NCBI GenBank assembly: GCA_029215795.1
Contig: JARDYH010000001.1
Location: forward strand, 397,457,154 to 397,521,153
Origin: Anniella stebbinsi
Lineage: Eukaryota; Chordata; Lepidosauria; Squamata; Anniellidae
Length of the DNA stretch: 64,000 bases
Reading direction: 5' to 3'
Shown here: positions 1 to 10,836 of the stretch, piece by piece
Layout of the letters: each line of letters begins with the position of its first letter
How positions within the stretch are numbered: the first letter of the stretch is position 1
The notes under the pieces: model-generated
The model's input: only the letters and a program-made list of their open reading frames with translations
What the model was told of the DNA's origin: nothing
The model's database searches: none
Position numbers and translations under genes: made by a program

Positions 1-165
1 TAGACTTGGTGAGTGGCCACGAGTGACAGGGCCTTCTCGGTCATGGCATCACCCCTGTGGAATGCCCACCCCTGGGACACGCCATCGCTAACTGGGGGAA
101 TCCCATTGCCTGGGAAGGAAACGTGGTTATTCAGGAACAATATGTTTAGGGCGAAATTGAGGTGG
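1..165 (+). mobile_element. L2-clade LINE fragment (end of ORF2)
   Basis: In frame from base 13 the translation reads TSDRAFSVMASPLWNA followed by ETWLFRNNMF. This matches the extreme C-terminus of L2-clade ORF2 proteins (pattern RAFSxxAPxLWNxLP...FKTWLF) and resembles the better copies at 880-1000 and 38210-38331. There is no 3' tail, so it is a broken internal piece. Bases 165-600 between this and the next L2 copy show nothing I recognise. Confidence 0.6.
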
Positions 166-601
166 CGGGTTGCTCACATAGGGAACCTTCAGGTCCTACC
201 CAAAATAATTTGGGATTTTTCCTTCTTCAGGGAAACATGAGCAGAATGGGGGGAAGAGGTGGGAGCTATTACTCTCTGACAGTTTGTTGGAAAGGGACAA
301 AATTGGGTTGGTGAGATACTCTTATGGGGAGCCAGGATTGTGGATTACTTACTTCCCATTCCCATTCATAATCTTGTAGTGCTACGGGGAGCCAGAAGAG
401 GCGCGAGTAACAAGCTTCTCTCTTTTAAAACATTGGTAACACTCTGCCCTCCCCCAACTCTTAATACTGTATCAACAGATTATTATTTTTTATCAGACTC
501 TCACTTTAAAGAGGCCAAATCTTTTCCTTCAAAATCAGATATTGCTCCGGTCACTCCTGAGCTTCACATAGCTTAGTAGCATGTGCTAAATTGCACTGGG
601 G

Positions 602-1230
602 TTGACTATCCAGCACACTGCATTTTCGACATTAACCCATCACCCATGGTTAAAACAACGGGACCACATTATGCCAATCCTTTTCCAGCTTTACTGGCTG
701 CCAGTCCAGGTCCAGGCCCGATTCAAAGTGCTGGTATTAACATTCAAAGCCCTAAACAGCTTGGGGCTAGGTTATCTGAAGGAATGCCTCCTCCCATACA
801 TACCTGCCCAGACCCTAAGATCATCCTCATGGGTCCTTCCCCGTGAGCCCTTGCTAAAGGAAGTGAGGCAGGTGGCTACCAGGAAGAGGGCCTTCTCTGC
901 TGTGGCACCCCAGCTGTGGAATGAGCTCCCTAGAGAGGTTTGCCTGGCACCTACATTATACTCCTTTAGGCGCCAGGTGAAGACCTTTTTATTTTCCCAG
1001 TATTTTAACAGTTCATCAAATTTTTAACTTTGCTGTTTAACTTTGTATTTTAAATCTGTATGAATTTCTGCATGACTGCTCGGTTTTATCCTGCTTGTGC
1101 TTTTATACTGTATTTTATATGGTGTTTTTATATTGTTGTTTGTTTTATATTTTGAATGGTTTAAATTTTTGTAAACTTCCCAGAGAGCATCGGCTATTGG
1201 GTGGTATAGAAATGCAATAAATAAATAAAT
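602..1230 (+). mobile_element. L2-clade LINE, 3' end with A-rich tail
   Basis: The reading frame 602-1027 shows the L2 ORF2 C-terminal signatures FQLYWLPV, TFKALNSLGLGYL, RAFSAVAPQLWNELP and KTFLFSQYF. A T-rich 3'UTR follows. The copy ends in 'gggtggtatagaaatgcaataaataaataaat', the usual AAAT-repeat tail of reptilian L2 elements. The same 3'UTR is seen reversed at 63674-64000. The copy is 5'-truncated and carries no catalytic domain. Confidence 0.85.
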
Positions 1231-1344
1231 CACATTCCAAAAATCACTGTCCTGCAACTGTTGCTGTTGCAGGAGCCCTGCAGCTGGAAAGGGGTGCAGG
1301 GTGGCAGTGGCCAGCCACCCAGCCACCATCAACCTGGTGTTCTC

Positions 1345-1870
1345 ACCTGAGGATGCCAGATACATTAGGCTTGGCCTGGTGGCTTTCAGTACCATCCAAC
1401 ATGATATCCGTCTGGATAGGCTCTCTGATTTGAGCCTTTGAGGGACTATGTTGCAGTGGTTCTGCTTCTACTTTGATGGTCAATTCCAGAAGTAGTGCCA
1501 GGGGGTTGTTGCTCAGCCCCATGGAAGTCATGCTATGGGGTCTCCTAGGGCTCTGTTTTATCCCCTATAGTGTTTAACATTAACATGAAAGCACTGGGAG
1601 AGATTGCCCAGGGATGTGAACTGAGGTGTCATTAACATGTGGATGACACTCAACTCTACCTCTCTTTTTCATTTAATACAGGTGAGGCACTGGGTGTTCT
1701 GGATCTGAACCAGTGTCTGGGCACAGTAATGGACTGAATGAGGACCAATCAACTGGGACTCAATCCAGATAAGACAGGGGTGCTGTTACTGGGTGGTTTA
1801 TCCACCTAACTGAGCAGTGTTCAAGCTTGCTTGGAGGCGGGCACTCCCTCTCAAGAATCAGATTCATATG
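1345..1870 (+). pseudogene. Decayed L2 reverse transcriptase
   Basis: Reading across frames gives eroded versions of consecutive L2 RT motifs: AFSTIQHDI for AFDTIDH, LQWFCFYFDGQFQ, a GVPQGS-type region, a match to LFNIYMKPLGEI near 1570-1605, a MWMTLNSTSL piece where YADDTQLYL is expected, and a 'caatccagataagac' LNPDKT piece. Stops and frame changes are frequent, so it is a dead copy. It lies downstream of a complete L2 3' tail and is therefore a separate insertion. Confidence 0.65.
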
Positions 1871-2044
1871 GGTGGGTGCTTGGACCAAGTTTTGATCCTT
1901 AAGGCAGAGGTGGCTTCAGGGCATGGAAGTATTGTTGTCCGAACCAGGGAGTAGCAAGCATCCCATTTGGACCTATGGCCCTCAAGAAGGGGTGTTAGCA
2001 GAACTTAGATTACAGGTCACTGAACCTGGAGCTAAAGAGTTAAT

Positions 2045-2533
2045 GGCTGAATTCGGACAACACATTAAGCAACTGAGGGGAGGAGAAACAATCGTCAGTT
2101 GTGTTGCTTATTGTGTTGTGTGGAAGGTAACATGCCGCTCACAAACTACTGATGGTTTAGCTCGAAGCCAGTTGTTTAAAGTGTTGTGTGGAGGGGTGAG
2201 TGTGTTAATGGCATGTGGTGAGTGGATTAAAACACAAACCCATAGAGGCAGGCGGCAAGAGCGACCAAAGTGGCAGCTGCCACTCTGCTACAACTGGTGC
2301 AACTTGCAGGAGCTGCTGGGATAGAACTGGGAGGACTGAGGGAGGAGGGAGGGTGGGGAAAGGGGCGGGGGCTATATCAGTCAAATGCTGGGTTGACTAT
2401 TAGTCCACTCAACGCCAGCCCCAACCACCCAAAGTTGTGTAGGAATATGTTGTGTGGGGAGTACCCACAAAATAACCAACTGTGAGTTGGCTATTCAACC
2501 CACCATTGACTAATGTGTTGTCCGAATGCAGCC
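2045..2533. mobile_element. Putative MITE with about 23-bp terminal inverted repeats
   Basis: The left end reads GGCTGAATTCGGACAACACA. The reverse complement of the right end reads GGCTGCATTCGGACAACACA, and both continue with TTA. That is one mismatch over about 23 bp at a spacing of 489 bp. The interior has G-rich stretches and internal GTTGTGT repeats but no coding frame. No clean target-site duplication is seen (left flank GAGTTAAT, right flank AATGTGTA), so the superfamily is open. Confidence 0.5.
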
Positions 2534-4371
2534 AATGTGTACCTGAACAAGGTGGGAGGAGATTACTGGGCTGCTTGCTCCATCCTTTCCTGTCTCCTCC
2601 CTCTACTTCCTCTTGATGTTCCCTGCCTCATGGACTGATAACTGCATGGCTGACCTGAGCCATCCTATCCTAGGATGGAAAGTGACTAGTCCCTAAAGTT
2701 TCTTTTAAACCACCAGTGGAGTATTTCTTTTGTCGAAACGCATGGCTACTCACAGGGAGCAGGTTCAGACGACAATAGGAAGGTCTTTCATTTGTTACAG
2801 TCATCCATGCTCTGGTAACCCTTCGGTTGAATTAGTGAAATGTGTTATATGTGTGGAGCTGGGGCTAGCCCTCCCATGAAGTGGGGTGAAGCCTCCACCT
2901 CAGACAGCAGAGCAGGTGGAGCAAGAATTTCCCTAGCTGGGGAAAGCCCAGACAGAGCGAAGCCGCTGAGGCCACAACTGGAGGAGAGCCAGCCAGCACT
3001 TTAGCCAGGAAACCCATGACATCAAGGGGTGGGGAGGCTCACAGAACACCCATCCCCTGGTGCCATCTGGCCCATGGGGCTGGGGGCTGGAGGGCAACCA
3101 AAAATGGGTCCCACTCCTGAAATAAAAGGAAGAAGGAGTGAATGGATCAGAAAAACAACCCAGTGTATGACCAAATAAATGTGATGGACAAATGGCTGGA
3201 GAGGGCAGAGCTCTTGGATCCTTTTCAGATCACGGGAGATGTGGGGTGAGGCAGTAGTGCAGTGGGTGACCTCCAGTGTCTTCTTCCCTCTTGCTCTGTA
3301 GCTTCAGACCTTTTGCCATGTAGCCCTGCTGCTCTCCTTTCACCTCGAACCCAGAGCTCTTCCTCACCCTTAGATTCTACTTGAAACACATGCACACCCT
3401 GGAGCCTGAGGAGGCTGTCCGATAATTGGCCAGAAGAATCCCTACTGAGTGGCAAGCCCCCCAGGCAACCACACACAGAGAGAGAGACACACACACACAC
3501 ACAAACCCCGCAGTCAGCCTGAGCTTGAAGCCGGGCCCAGGAATCAATACAGGCTATTTCAACTACCCAGGGCCTGCTAGTAATATCTTGTTTGTATTTC
3601 TAGAATGAGTGGCACAAGAAACACTTATTTCATTCCCCACAATAATTCACCACAATCAGAACGAGCACTGAGAGGGCAAGCCCATCCTCCAGCTGCTGAT
3701 TACATCAAAGGTTTGAAGCACAAATTCAATTTTATGATGTTAATCTCAGGCCTGCCACTCAGAAATTTTCTCAGAGGGATATGATTTTTTTCTCTGGATT
3801 TCATTTTAAGAATGATTTTCTTCTTCGACAATCAATAAAGATATGTTTTCATCAAAATACTCTATCTTGGTGGAATTCAATTGGCCATCTCAAGCCCTTT
3901 TGGTGACACGATATTAATTAAAATACTTTATGTTGCTCCTAAACTGGGAAACAGGGCCATGAAAACAAAGTCATCTCAGAACACGTCTCCTACAACCATG
4001 CAGTACACAAGAGAGGACTCACCTACGCCCACGCCCAGGTCCTAAGAGTTGGTGCTATCTTTCTGCATCATTTAACTGTTGCCCAAAAAAATTTACATTT
4101 AACCCACACTTGTCAATGCCCAAAGTTTGTGCACAGAGGTGGAGAACCTGTACAACACCGTAGAACTGGCATGACCACTTTGCACACAAAGTGCTGTGTT
4201 AAAAGGTGAAAGTTGGCTAGTGTACAAACTAGTCTCTCTCTGGATACTACAAGAAGATTTCCTGCAAACTGTTAAAAGAGAGGGGTCTGCTTAATGGCAG
4301 TCCCTGAATGTTATTCATGCATGCTGGACATATGTGAATTTCTTTCAAATAAAAGCTTAAAAAAGAATAAG
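2534..4371. other. Intergenic, no gene recognised
   Basis: No coding frame with family resemblance is seen. The stretch holds a short AC microsatellite at 3487-3503. An AT-rich, apparently repeat-free segment lies at about 3630-3940 with several homeobox-like ATTA/TTAAT words. That segment has the texture of a conserved non-coding element, but conservation cannot be tested from one sequence. Confidence 0.4.
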
Positions 4372-4826
4372 TCATAGAATCATAGAATAGTAGATTTGGA
4401 AGGGCCCTATTAGGCCATCAAGTCCAACCCCCTGCTCAATGCAGGAATCTACCTTAAAGCATACCTGGCAGATGGCTGTCCAGCTGCATTACCTCCCCAG
4501 GTAACTGGTCCCATTGTCGTACTGCTCTAACAGTCAGGAGTTTTTTCCTGATGTCCAGCCGGAATCTGGCTTCCTGTAACATGAGCCTATTATTCCGTGT
4601 CCTGCACTCTGGGATGATCGAGAAGAGATCCTGGCCCTCCTCTGTGTGACAACCTTTCAAGTACTTGAAGAGTGATATCATGTCTCCCCTCAGTCTTCTC
4701 TTCTCCAGGCTAAACATGCCCAGTTCTTTTAGTCTCTCTTCATAGGGCTTTATTTCCCTACCCCTAATCTTCCTCTTTGCCCTCCTCTGAACCTCCTCCA
4801 GCTTGTCTGCATCCTTCTTGAAGTGG
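4372..4826 (-). mobile_element. CR1 LINE, 3' end
   Basis: On the minus strand the frame at 4717-4454 reads MFSLEKRRLRGDMISLFKYL, then ECRTRNNRLMLQ and FRLDIRKKLLTVRAVRQWDQLP. These are the diagnostic C-terminal residues of CR1 ORF2. The element ends at the left in TCATAGAATCATAGAAT, the reverse complement of the ATTCTATGATTCTATGA tail typical of CR1. It is 5'-truncated at about 4826. The frame is still open, so the insertion is not very old. Confidence 0.92.
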
Positions 4827-4999
4827 TTAAGAAAACCTGCCTTTTACTATCAGAAGTGTCTTTTGCGGCTGTTCTGCCCTGGTTGTTGCTGAACACCTGA
4901 GAAATGGTGTTGAGCTGATATAGACATGCTCCAGAAAGACAAATGAAATTCCCCACGGGGGTGTTACACACCAGGTGGGCTGCCACCAGATGTCACAGG

Positions 5000-5609
5000 A
5001 AACAAAAAATGAGGAAGATTGGAAGATTTCTGCCTACCAAGCCAAATGTCTTAGGGTTGGGCAAGCAGCTGCATAGCCAAAGTGGAATCTACCAAAGTCC
5101 ACCTAAATCTGAGTCATGTTTGTGGAGTCCTCCTCAGTAAAAGATCTGAAGAATGTTGAATAGAAACAGTCTGAAGGTTTCTCCTCAAGCGAAACATCTC
5201 ATGCATCTGGAGAGAAGCCAGAAGAGTTTGGAAAAGATGGTGAAATTTCTTTGGGGTGTGGGATGGCAGTTCCTGCATCCTAAACCCCAGAATTCCTCCC
5301 CTTTCTGCATTCCAGCAGGAAGAGGCCACTGGGTCATCTCTAATGCAAGTTCTGAGGGGTTCTGGTGTCTCCTCCAAACTTGAAATTTGGGGGGTTTCAT
5401 ACCATCCTCACTTCGCTTGTCCTCAAGGGGGGGAATTGGGCCAACCCTCCAAAACACCCCCAAAGACAGACCCACTTGAGATATTAAATGGGGAGGTCTT
5501 GGTATTCGATATTCGTTGTTACCATTTCCAGAGGGGTGGCTTGTTCATCTGTGGAGTAAGCAGCAAAAACAACTTTTGGGAGACCCTGCCTAAGGATGCT
5601 GGCCTAGCC
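5000..5609. other. Intergenic, no gene recognised
   Basis: Overlapping frames on both strands have no recognisable domain, splice structure or repeat signature. I treat the open frames as chance. Confidence 0.35.
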
Positions 5610-5824
5610 TGACATTGCATTTTCTCCCCAGGCATTTTAGAGGCTAATTTTTTCAGATGTTTATGGCTGTCCGTCCTGTGCTGTCTCTTGTTTGTATTGT
5701 ACTGTCTTCTTTTAAATATTTGCCTTATATTTTATAGTTTTAAGTGCTTGTGTCATATTTAAGTGCCATCCGCCCAGCCAAATTTGTTAGAGGATGGATT
5801 GAAAATATAATAAATAAATAAATA
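5610..5824 (+). mobile_element. L2-like LINE 3'UTR and tail
   Basis: A T-rich 3'UTR starts after a 'ccccaggcattttagaggc' segment that resembles the ends of other L2 copies here. It closes with 'gaaaatataataaataaataaat'. The tail directly abuts a GC-rich CpG-type region beginning at about 5827. Confidence 0.6.
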
Positions 5825-5826
5825 CA

Positions 5827-6345
5827 GCAGCCAAGGCGAGGAGGAAGCAGCAGCAGCCCGAAGCCGAGCTCTAGTCGGCCAAGAACACGCCCCACGGCGC
5901 CGCGCCCTCCCGGATCTCCAGGCAAGGCCGGCCGCGGCGGGGCGCCCGCCTCCCCGGGCCTTGAGCTCGCCTCCACGCCCCTCTCCGACGGACGGCGTTG
6001 GTTCCTGCTGCATTGAAACGCCGCCGAGGCCTTGAGCCAGGAAGCCCGCGCAGAAGGGGGCTGGATGTGGCCACCTTCCTTGCCCGGCTCGGCTCCTCCG
6101 TGCGCGCCCCCTTCTTCTCCGCCTGGGATGGGTGGGTAGGTGGGAGACAGAGCTGCCTCCTCCCCCTCCGTCTCTGGTCAACCACTCTTGGGCGTGGGCC
6201 CAATTCAGCAGGCCCAGCCTCCAAGCCTGGGCCGGCAGCCCCTTTGCAAGACAGATCGCCGCGCCATCGGAACCTCAGCGCTCCAAAAGGCCGTTTGAAA
6301 CTCAGAGGATCAGTCGGGGAAGAGAGCGCCCCTTCACATATGCAG
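5827..6345. promoter_or_regulatory. GC-rich CpG-type region, candidate orphan promoter
   Basis: This 500-bp block is dense in CpG (for example 5880-5990 and 6000-6120), in sharp contrast to flanking L2 DNA. Moderately GC-rich unique sequence continues to about 7380. The + strand has plausible donors downstream (GGG|GTAAGC near 6904, CAG|GTATGG near 6920) and a good acceptor (CTTCTTCCTCCACAG ending at 7291). No protein is recognised on either strand. It could be the promoter of an unseen neighbour or lncRNA, or a distal UNC13C promoter 41 kb upstream of the main island. Confidence 0.45.
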
Positions 6346-6369
6346 AGTGCTTTTCGTCTGAGGGGTTAG

Positions 6370-6371
6370 CG

Positions 6372-6415
<44 letters not shown>

Positions 6416-6416
6416 C
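6370..6416. repeat. (GCAG)n microsatellite
   Basis: A pure tetranucleotide array of about 11-12 units sits just 3' of the CpG-type block. The open frames across it (repeated AGRQ or CLPA) are artefacts of the repeat. Confidence 0.95.
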
Positions 6417-7379
6417 GTGAGCCCGGCACCTCTCTCTTTAGAAAGTAGCCCAAAGGGGAATGGAGCGGGGCTGACCCTCGGAATCCCTCCCTGGCTTGAA
6501 AGGGGCGTGCAGTAAAGAAGCCCTCCAGTACCCACGCCTTTCCCCGAGCCATTGCCTACTGGAGCCCCTTTTCCCATCCCCGAACGAAGCCCCCAGACCC
6601 AACTTGACAGCATCAGCTCTTCTAGGGGAAGGGGGGGCAGAAGACGGGCGTCAACTCAAGAATACTGTCAGGAGCTGGGGGGACCTGGACAGGTTTCCGT
6701 CGGGTTTCTGGACCTGCCCGAGTTCCCAGGGGAGATTCCTCCACCCCCTCCAACCTGTGCTTCTGTCCGGAACAGTCTGCCTCCCTTTGCCCTCCCAAAA
6801 CGGCCCCGCTACGTGCAGAGGGCAGGCAGGACGCTGAGTGGGTGCCTGTGTCCTTCCTCAGGGGGGCAGCTCTGGTTTAGCAAGACCCCACAGCTGCCAG
6901 GGGGTAAGCGGATAGGCAGGTATGGTCAGTCCCCTCCTGGGAGGAGTGGGTCTGGAGCTGTGCCCAGAGGCGTTAGCTGGGCGGTGGCACCAAGGGCTCA
7001 GCTGGGACCCCTTTTCTCCTGACTCTCTCTGGGCTAATATTGACTCTTGAGCCAGAGAGGCTAGGTGGGGCTGGACGACTAGGGCTCAGAGGAATCCTAG
7101 CTGTCTCCAGGCTGGGTCTGCAACTGCCACTCACCAGCATGCAGGCTGGATGCGTGCTTGTGGTCCTGTCTGGATGCTGTCCCGGGGTGGGCAGAGGATT
7201 CTCCTCCCGATGTCTAGCCAGATGTCCCGGGAGCTGCCTGTGGCCTCTCACCCTTCCTTCCCCTGAATCTCGGCCTCTTCTTCCTCCACAGTGGCAGAGG
7301 TTCTCACTGTGTCTGATCCTGGCTGAAATGCCTTCCTCCACCCAGAAGAGCCTCACTCCACCCCTGGACTCGACCTGAC

Positions 7380-8160
7380 CTTTGCTGGGGGTAGAACAGG
7401 TTCTGGAGCTGCAGTCCCAACTGGTAGGAACTGGGCTCTGCCCGCTCCTGCTTCCTCTTGCTCTGCAGCTCAGCTCTGGCTGAGTCCTAGCTGGCAGGGG
7501 TTTCCTCTTCTGCTCTCCTTGAGTTGCAGAAGCCCATTTGAGCCCACCTAGGCAGAGACCGGAGTCGTAGGTCTGTGCGCATGTGCTGTCTTGTTGGGGT
7601 CAGGATTAGGGGTGTCCGGTCACACCTGTCTTTTACTAGATTTCCTTGCTCAGTTTCAAAATGATTAGCCTCGCGATGGTTGCATTTCATGTTGAAAAAT
7701 GAAGCGGTGCAAAAATGCCCTCCTTTTTAAAGCCGGATTTCAGTTCCTTTCCAGGAATGAAGAGGGGCAGTTTCTAAGTTCCTGAAAAAGGCATTATGAT
7801 GGCAGATGACCAGACCCATAATCTGTGATGAAAAGGAACAAACGTTTCCATATTTGACAGAGAAATACTTTGCGTGGGACCCTCAATAGCCACAACAGGT
7901 AGGGCCCAAGTAATTCCGGCTTCTGGAGCTTTGTGATTCAAAAAAGCTTTTCGCAAGCGCCATGAAACAGTTTCTCCTGAACCACCTCTGTATATATGTG
8001 TTACTCTTAAACAGTTTGAAAAGAGTGATGAGCCAGGATTTCATCCTTTGCATCCACAAGCCATGCTGACTCTTCCTTGGCAGGGCTTATTCTCCTAAAG
8101 GTTGAACAGTTCTAGCCTTTACTTGAAATGAAAGTAGGGTTGGCAGGTGGTATTTTTAAT
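7380..8160. other. Intergenic, no gene recognised
   Basis: Unique-looking DNA that grades from GC-rich (linked to the 5.8-7.4 kb block) to AT-richer sequence. No repeat ends and no coding signature are seen. Confidence 0.35.
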
Positions 8161-8164
8161 TTTC

Positions 8165-8546
8165 TCCATGAAGCTGATTGGTGGGAGATTCAGGACAGGT
8201 AAAAGGAAGAACTTCTTCACACAGCGCATAAACTATGGAATTCACTGCCACAAGATGGGGTGATGGCCAGCAGATTGGATGGCTTTGAAAGGGGGTTGGA
8301 TAAATTCCTGGAGGAGAAGGCTATCCATGGCTACTAGTCCTGATGGCTAGGTGCTACCTCCAGTATCAGAGGCAGTAAGCCTATATACACCCCGGTTGCT
8401 GAGGAACATGGGTGGGAGGGTGCTGTTGCACCATGTCCGGCTTGTGGGCTCCCCGGTCAACAGCTGGCTGGCCACTGTGTGAACAGAACGCTGGACTAGA
8501 TGGACCCTTGCTCTGATCCCGTCGGGCTCTTAAGTTCTTATGACGG
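8165..8546 (+). mobile_element. CR1 LINE 3' end (TTCTTATG-tail subfamily)
   Basis: The copy carries the ORF2-end nucleotide pattern 'cttcttcacacagcgcataa', 'tggaattcactgccac' and 'ggataaattcctggagga'. The long 3'UTR runs 'gaacatgggtgggagggtgc ... ctggactagatggacc' and ends 'gttcttatga'. The same 3'UTR recurs at 18785-19215 (minus), 33615-33812, 39990-40362 and 47155-47372. This tail differs from the ATTCTATG tail of the CR1 copies at 4372, 10837 and 44640, so two CR1 lineages are present. Confidence 0.85.
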
Positions 8547-8752
8547 GTTTAAAAATACTTTTAATAAAATAATCAGCATTCCCTAGCTCTCTTTGACAAG
8601 CCTTGAAGGGTCTCCATTAGAGTTACCTTGTTGACCCCAACTCACTAATGATGTAGGGAGGAGGGCTTTAAAGAATTTTGTAAATGGTCGGAAGACATAA
8701 TACTTATTTGTAAAGGAAACCCTCCGCCCCTCCCACGCCACCCTTCCTTTCT

Positions 8753-9109
8753 TTGGGTGCCTCTACAAGAGGCATTTAAAGCTCTTTCAAGGCGCATTAA
8801 AAAAATTACCTCTACAAGAACGGAGCGCAAATCGGGCATAGGCGCGTTATCTCCCTGATTATGCGCATTATCGAACGCGCGTTAAATCGCAAGTTTTATT
8901 TTGCTCCGTCCGTTAAAGCGCATTTTGACTGTGTGAATAAGCGCTTATGCGCATTAACTACTTGTAAAGCGCATTTTGGACATCTGTTAATGCGCTTCGC
9001 TACCTCTCGCCGCCTCTCGTGCAGAGGGATTAGGCGTAAATGCACTTCTGCAATTATGCGCATAATCGCCTAACCAGGCACAAAAGCGAATCCTTGTAGA
9101 GGGAACCTG
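8753..9109 (+). mobile_element. hAT-like MITE rich in GCGCATT motifs, copy 1
   Basis: The termini are GGGTGCCTCTACAAG (left) and CTTGTAGAGGGAACCTG (right), an inverted repeat of about 15 bp. The interior is packed with GCGCATT, ATGCGC and GCGTTA words in both orientations, which resemble transposase-binding subterminal repeats. An internal second copy of the terminal word (ACCTCTACAAGAACGGAGC) lies at about 8810. No coding capacity. A second copy lies in opposite orientation at 31285-31634. Flanks (TCCTTTCT, AGGTAATC) show no duplication. hAT assignment rests on the CAGGG-type end only. Confidence 0.65.
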
Positions 9110-9904
9110 AGGTAATCTGGGCAGGTTTTTCTTGGGCTGCAGCACCGCAATTAGTGGTTAACAACCTTGTTGACAGATGACAAGCCCCCGAAACATGAAA
9201 CAGCCTTAGCACGGATTCCATCGGGGAAGACGGCGTGTCAAGGGCAAAGGATTTATTGTGTGATCTTTCATATAACGTGATGAAATATTGATGAAGATTC
9301 CCACCCCCACCCCGCCTTTATATATATCAATACTTTCCCTTGTTTTGGAAACATAGACAGAAGGCCTGCTGCACCCCCTAGAAGCCCTCCTGGGCATTTC
9401 ATGAGGCTGTTTAAACACCGGCTTTTATGAAAAGAGAGATAATTTCACAAATTGACACAGGACAAATGGGAGCGGTGTGTCTTTCCTGCTTTTTAGAGTT
9501 AAAGCTACCCCTTCCTAAAAACCCTGCATCGCAATGTGCCTTGCTTCTTGCATTGGGATCCTGAGATAATACAAGTAGATAAAGAGGGTAGATATAGGAT
9601 GGGTACTGTTTTTCTAAAGATATATAAGTGATGCTTGCTTGGAAGATCTCTTGCCTGGAAGAAGGACTCATTTCCTCACCATCTCCACCCGCCCTCCCAA
9701 CTGAAAGCTTAAACACAACTCCTAACCCCCTTTTCCTAAACTGTAGATTAAAAAAAAACAGCTGTAAACATTTGGAAAATAATCAGTGCTACATTACACA
9801 GCCAGAAGTACAAAATGCACAAGACAACAAAGATTAATCACAGCGTTACCAACAGTCCTACGCACATCAAAGGCTCATGCTTTTATTAGGGCAGAAGAAT
9901 TCAT

Positions 9905-10070
9905 GGACTAGAGCCATCTAAGCCAGTATTGTCAACACTGACTGGCAGCAACAGCCCTCAGGCTGAATTTCTTCCTGGCCCTATCTGGAGATGCTACAGG
10001 ATCATACCTGGTGCCTTCTGCATGCAAAGCAGGGTTCTTCCACTAAGCCATGGCCCCTTCCCAGTGGACG
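9905..10070 (-). mobile_element. tRNA-derived SINE
   Basis: Read on the minus strand, it starts with a degenerate tRNA-like promoter ('ggccatggcttagtggaaga' then 'tgctttgcatgcagaaggc'). It continues with the body 'ctggagatgctgccagtcag'-type sequence and the 'ctggcttagatgg' end. Sister copies, all minus, are at 34085-34288, 41458-41585 and 43918-44122. The head is too diverged to be a functional tRNA gene. Confidence 0.65.
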
Positions 10071-10324
10071 AATGGGTGTGGTGTGGAGAACATAAAACAT
10101 GGGGCTTAAAGGCCATCAAATGCAAGAAGCGGTGCATCCTTCATTTCTGTGCAAAGCTCAAATGTATACAGATTAGTACAGTGACCATTCACAACAGGCG
10201 TAGGTGATCATGCAGTCTTGTTTATTTGTTCAGTCAATCAATCAATCTTAGCTTTGCTGTGCAACGTAAGACGCCAGTCTGAAACTGCCAAACCAGAAAC
10301 TACCAGGAAGTTTCATTCACCTTG

Positions 10325-10394
10325 TTTAGGCCTTACTTCCTGTCCCACTACACTTTAGGCCTTACTTCCTGTCCCACGTCCTGTCCCACTACAC
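10325..10394. repeat. 29-bp tandem duplication with partial third unit
   Basis: The unit TTTAGGCCTTACTTCCTGTC plus CCACTACAC occurs at 10325-10353. It repeats from 10354 and is followed by a partial GTCCTGTCCCACTACAC ending at 10394. It is probably a replication-slippage minisatellite. Confidence 0.9.
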
Positions 10395-10462
10395 GGGTTG
10401 AATGGTCATATTGAAGAAGATGGCTCTGCATAAAAATGTCACAGGTTCTCATGGCTTTGGTG

Positions 10463-10672
10463 TAGCCCTGTTAGTCTGTGGCAGCTACAAAAACAATAAA
10501 AAGTTCTGTGACACCTTGAAGAATAGGTTTTGCAACCCTATAACTATTTATCATGGAGTAAACCCCATTGAACCCAATGGGATTTAATTTTGAGTTGACA
10601 TTTATAGGATTGTGTTCTTGAAGGTGCCAGAGAACTCTTCCTTGGTTTTGCTGCAACAGACTAACAAGGGTA
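10463..10672. mobile_element. Fold-back repeat with inverted CCCTGTTAGTCTGT ends and a nested insert
   Basis: The left arm has CCCTGTTAGTCTGTGGCAGC then 'aaaaagttctgtgacacctt'. The right arm is its inverse: 'aaggtgccagagaactctt' then 'gctgcaacagactaacaagg'. Between the arms (about 10526-10617) is a different motif, 'agtaaaccccattgaaccca...ataggattgtg', which belongs to another dispersed repeat also glimpsed at 45775-45825. I read this as a DNA-transposon relic with a nested insertion. Confidence 0.55.
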
Positions 10673-10836
10673 TACGTTTCTGGAAGTCAATCACAATGTG
10701 TAAACACACTCCTATATATGCATATCTAATCTAAGCACATTGCTTTATATAGTCCTTAATAAGGACTATTGTGGTTGACTTTCAGAAGTGCAGACCCATT
10801 TGTCATTCATATATTAATATTCCAGCTTCCTCAATT

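Noticed and set aside
8753..9109. CRISPR-like array from the repeated GCGCATT words
   Set aside because: The repeats are short, irregularly spaced and in both orientations inside a MITE; the genome is vertebrate.
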